A stretch of 64,000 nucleotides of DNA from Runella salmonicolor (GTDB lineage Bacteria; Bacteroidota; Bacteroidia; Cytophagales; Spirosomataceae): the NCBI RefSeq assembly GCF_024158025.1, contig NZ_JAMZEL010000010.1, positions 1 through 64,000 of the forward strand, given 5' to 3'. The notes below the pieces were generated by a model that was not told the DNA's origin, ran no database searches, and saw nothing but the letters and a program-made list of their open reading frames with translations. The position numbers and the translations under genes were made by a program. Positions 61,844 through 64,000 of the stretch are shown here, in pieces (position 1 is the first letter of the stretch; every line of letters begins with the position of its first letter).

Positions 61844-63853
61844 ATGCGTATTCTGATTCAGTGTTTTTTCTTAATAATTATGGCCTTGTGGGCATCCGCC
61901 CAAAACGAGCAGTGGGCTTCGAAAATAGTCGGCGTGTCTTCTGAATATACGGCTGGTAATGGCCAACAATACCGTGCCGTTCAGGTCTTGGGAAAGCCCA
62001 ATAAACTGCCTCAGGGCGAAACAGGGGCCTCTGCCTGGCGTCCCGAACAGCCCGACAATGGCGTGGAATGGATAAAGGTAGGTTTTGAAACACCGCTTTC
62101 CATTCGGCAAATTGCCATTGCGGAGAATTTTGGAGCGGGATGCATCACCACCATTTTTGCCTACGATTCCCAAAACAAAGAATACAATATCTACACCAGC
62201 AAACCTGAAACTACCCAACGCAACGCGGGGATGTTGCGGGTTTGGCTTCCCAAACTCACCGAATATAAGGTGGCTTCGCTGAAAATAGTACTCGATACGA
62301 AGCGCGTTAAAGATTGGAATGAAATTGATGCCGTTGCTATTTCAGCCTCTGAAACCCCCATTGAAGCATCCATTAATTTGGCAAAAAATGTTCCAAAAGA
62401 ACTGAAAAAAGAAAACCTCGGAGCCAATGTCAACTCTAAAGCAAATGAGGTTGCTCCCGTAATTTCTCCCGATGGCAAAACCATTTATTTTACCCGCTTC
62501 GACCATCCCGAAAACTTAAAAAACAGTGAAGATTATGATGTATGGTTTGCGGAGGAAAAAGAAGGGGTATGGCAAAAAGCCCGTAACATGGGCACTCCAG
62601 TCAACAACATTCGCGAAAACTCCATTTGTTATATTTCTCCCGACGACCGCACCGCTTTGCTGATGAATATTTACCGCCCAGACGGTACGTTGTCTAAGGG
62701 GGTATCGGTCAGCCGTAAAAACCGAAACGGGTGGACTTTTCCGCAGGAAGTACGCCTTCAGAGTTATGTAAATGAGCATCCCTTTTCGGGATTTTATATC
62801 AGTCCAAACGGAAAAGTGATGGTCTTGTCTTTGCAAGATGCCAATACCAAAGGCGGTGCCGACCTCTACGTTTCTTTTCTGCAAACCAACGGGACGTGGT
62901 CAGCCCCTACCAATATGGGCGCTAGCATTAATACCGCCGATGACGAATTTACGCCCTTTTTGGCCACCGATAATAAGAGTTTATACTTTACCTCCAACGG
63001 CCGCAGTGGCTACGGAGAGATGGACATTTACGTAAGCCGCCGGCTCGACGATAGTTGGACCCAATGGTCGGAGCCTGAAAATTTGGGGCCTGCTTTCAAT
63101 ACTTCTGATTACGAAGCGCATTTTACCATTCCTGCCTCGGGAGCCTATGCTTACTTCTGTTCTTCCGAAAACTCGCTGGGTGAATTTGATATTTTTCGGA
63201 TAAAACTTCCCGAATCTGTGCGGCCTATCCCCACGGTTATGCTTCAAGGCGGCGTGATTGACCAAAAGACCAAGCAGGCCGTGGCCGCCGAAGTGATTGT
63301 GGAGGATTTGGACCAAAAACAACCACCTCAGCGCATTGACTATGACCCTGCGGTGGGTGATTTTAAAATTGTATTGGATACCCAGAAACAGTACGGCCTC
63401 ACGGCGCAACGGAAAGGCTACCAAGCGGCAGGGACGATTGTTGATTTGACCAAAGAAAAACAATACCGCGAAATCCGTCGTGAAATCGTTTTGACCCCCA
63501 TCGAAATTGGACAAAAAATAACCCTCAATACCATACGTTTTGCCCAAAGCAAGTTTGACCTTCTTCCTTCATCCTTGCCCGAACTAGACCGTATTGCGCA
63601 AATGATGACCGAAAACAGCAGCATGGAAATTTTGCTCGAAGGCCATACCGACAACGTGGGTGATTTTGAAGCCAACGTCCAATTGTCTAAAGACAGGGTG
63701 GAAGAGGTAAAACGGTACTTGACCACTAAAAATATCAACGCCGCACGCATCCAAACCAAAGGCTACGGCCCCACCCGCCCCGTAGCCCCCAATACCAGTG
63801 AAGAAAGTCGCAAACAAAACCGACGCGTGGAGTTCTCTATTCTAAAAATATAA
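61844..63853 (+). CDS. OmpA family protein with PD40 (WD40-like) propeller
   Basis: 669 residues from MRILIQCFFLIIMALWASAQ at 61844, a signal peptide; upstream in-frame starts at 61805 (TTG) and 61817 (ATG) are less likely. First comes a lectin-like beta-sandwich of about 150 residues, then PD40 repeats (VISPDGKTIYFTR, SPDDRTALLM, SPNGKVMVLS, ATDNKSLYFTS, GEMDIYVSRRL), a CarboxypepD_reg-like domain (GGVIDQKTKQAVAAEVIV) and a C-terminal OmpA domain with EGHTDNVGD and NRRVEFSI, which binds peptidoglycan. Related proteins serve in gliding or T9SS-linked envelope complexes; the exact role is unknown. Confidence 0.93.
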   Translation: MRILIQCFFLIIMALWASAQNEQWASKIVGVSSEYTAGNGQQYRAVQVLGKPNKLPQGETGASAWRPEQPDNGVEWIKVGFETPLSIRQIAIAENFGAGCITTIFAYDSQNKEYNIYTSKPETTQRNAGMLRVWLPKLTEYKVASLKIVLDTKRVKDWNEIDAVAISASETPIEASINLAKNVPKELKKENLGANVNSKANEVAPVISPDGKTIYFTRFDHPENLKNSEDYDVWFAEEKEGVWQKARNMGTPVNNIRENSICYISPDDRTALLMNIYRPDGTLSKGVSVSRKNRNGWTFPQEVRLQSYVNEHPFSGFYISPNGKVMVLSLQDANTKGGADLYVSFLQTNGTWSAPTNMGASINTADDEFTPFLATDNKSLYFTSNGRSGYGEMDIYVSRRLDDSWTQWSEPENLGPAFNTSDYEAHFTIPASGAYAYFCSSENSLGEFDIFRIKLPESVRPIPTVMLQGGVIDQKTKQAVAAEVIVEDLDQKQPPQRIDYDPAVGDFKIVLDTQKQYGLTAQRKGYQAAGTIVDLTKEKQYREIRREIVLTPIEIGQKITLNTIRFAQSKFDLLPSSLPELDRIAQMMTENSSMEILLEGHTDNVGDFEANVQLSKDRVEEVKRYLTTKNINAARIQTKGYGPTRPVAPNTSEESRKQNRRVEFSILKI

Positions 63854-64000
63854 CTGTTTCTGAATAGTTTGATGGCTCGGTTTTACGTTTTACACCAAGG
63901 TACACTGACTGAACGTTTGTGTATATTTTTTTTCCTGAAAACGAAAACCCTCCTCGGCAGCGTTGTTACTTATGTTATTCATCCAACTACACTGCCTAGC
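63854..64000. other. Window end without a recognised gene
   Basis: 147 bases downstream of the OmpA gene. No supported coding frame or clear terminator. Confidence 0.35.

Overview
The window looks like a chromosomal piece of a Bacteroidota bacterium of the Cytophagales / Spirosomaceae type (Runella-like; the genus is an inference). The signs are a SusC/SusD pair, DUF5916, DUF11 and cadherin-like giant surface proteins, the TIGR02604/TIGR02603 heme dehydrogenase family, a DUF5117-type metalloprotease, promoters of the TAnnTTTG type, and weak or absent Shine-Dalgarno sequences. I saw no rRNA, tRNA, CRISPR array or prophage.

Layout. 1-87 is the 3' end of an ISAon1-like transposase. 340-8098 (-) is one giant repetitive surface protein broken by a 100-N scaffold gap whose two flanks carry the same 105 bases. 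8813-22991 (-) is a sugar acquisition and oxidation region: two multidomain cytochrome c dehydrogenase-like proteins flank a SusC/SusD pair and an RbsBCA-type ABC importer. 23256-25469 (+) is a DUF5916 outer-membrane protein.

25470-29954 is an accessory island. It holds a DUF433/DUF5615 toxin-antitoxin-like pair, a small ORF coupled to a DUF6169-like gene, a CrtA-like monooxygenase, and an MNT/HEPN pair in which the HEPN toxin frame has an in-frame TAG. Three copies of a palindromic repeat with the core TCGCGGGACGCGA sit between these genes. The MNT/HEPN segment lies between two copies of the 3' end of a Gfo/Idh/MocA oxidoreductase gene, so it appears to have been inserted at that gene end.

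29955-39343 (-) is a nine-gene catabolic cluster: Gfo/Idh/MocA oxidoreductase, three TIM-barrel sugar isomerases/epimerases, a ManA-like cupin protein, DUF4432, an alpha/beta hydrolase, ThuA and DUF1080. This set is consistent with oxidation of a glycoside, cleavage through a keto-sugar intermediate and epimerisation; the substrate cannot be read from sequence.

39602-64000 is mostly ordinary core genome. It contains a FIST sensor coupled to a hybrid histidine kinase, PhzF, a thioredoxin, an FGGY kinase, an Lrp regulator, a zinc metalloprotease, rocD with palindromes overlapping its promoter, DASH cryptochrome, engB, a PfkB kinase, a NuoI-like ferredoxin with an unusual repetitive tail, an H1-like protein, a SpoU methyltransferase, an M16 peptidase, an O-methyltransferase, a LysM transglycosylase, DUF3109, an alkyltransferase-like protein and an OmpA/PD40 protein. 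Hairpins with T-tracts mark many transcript ends.
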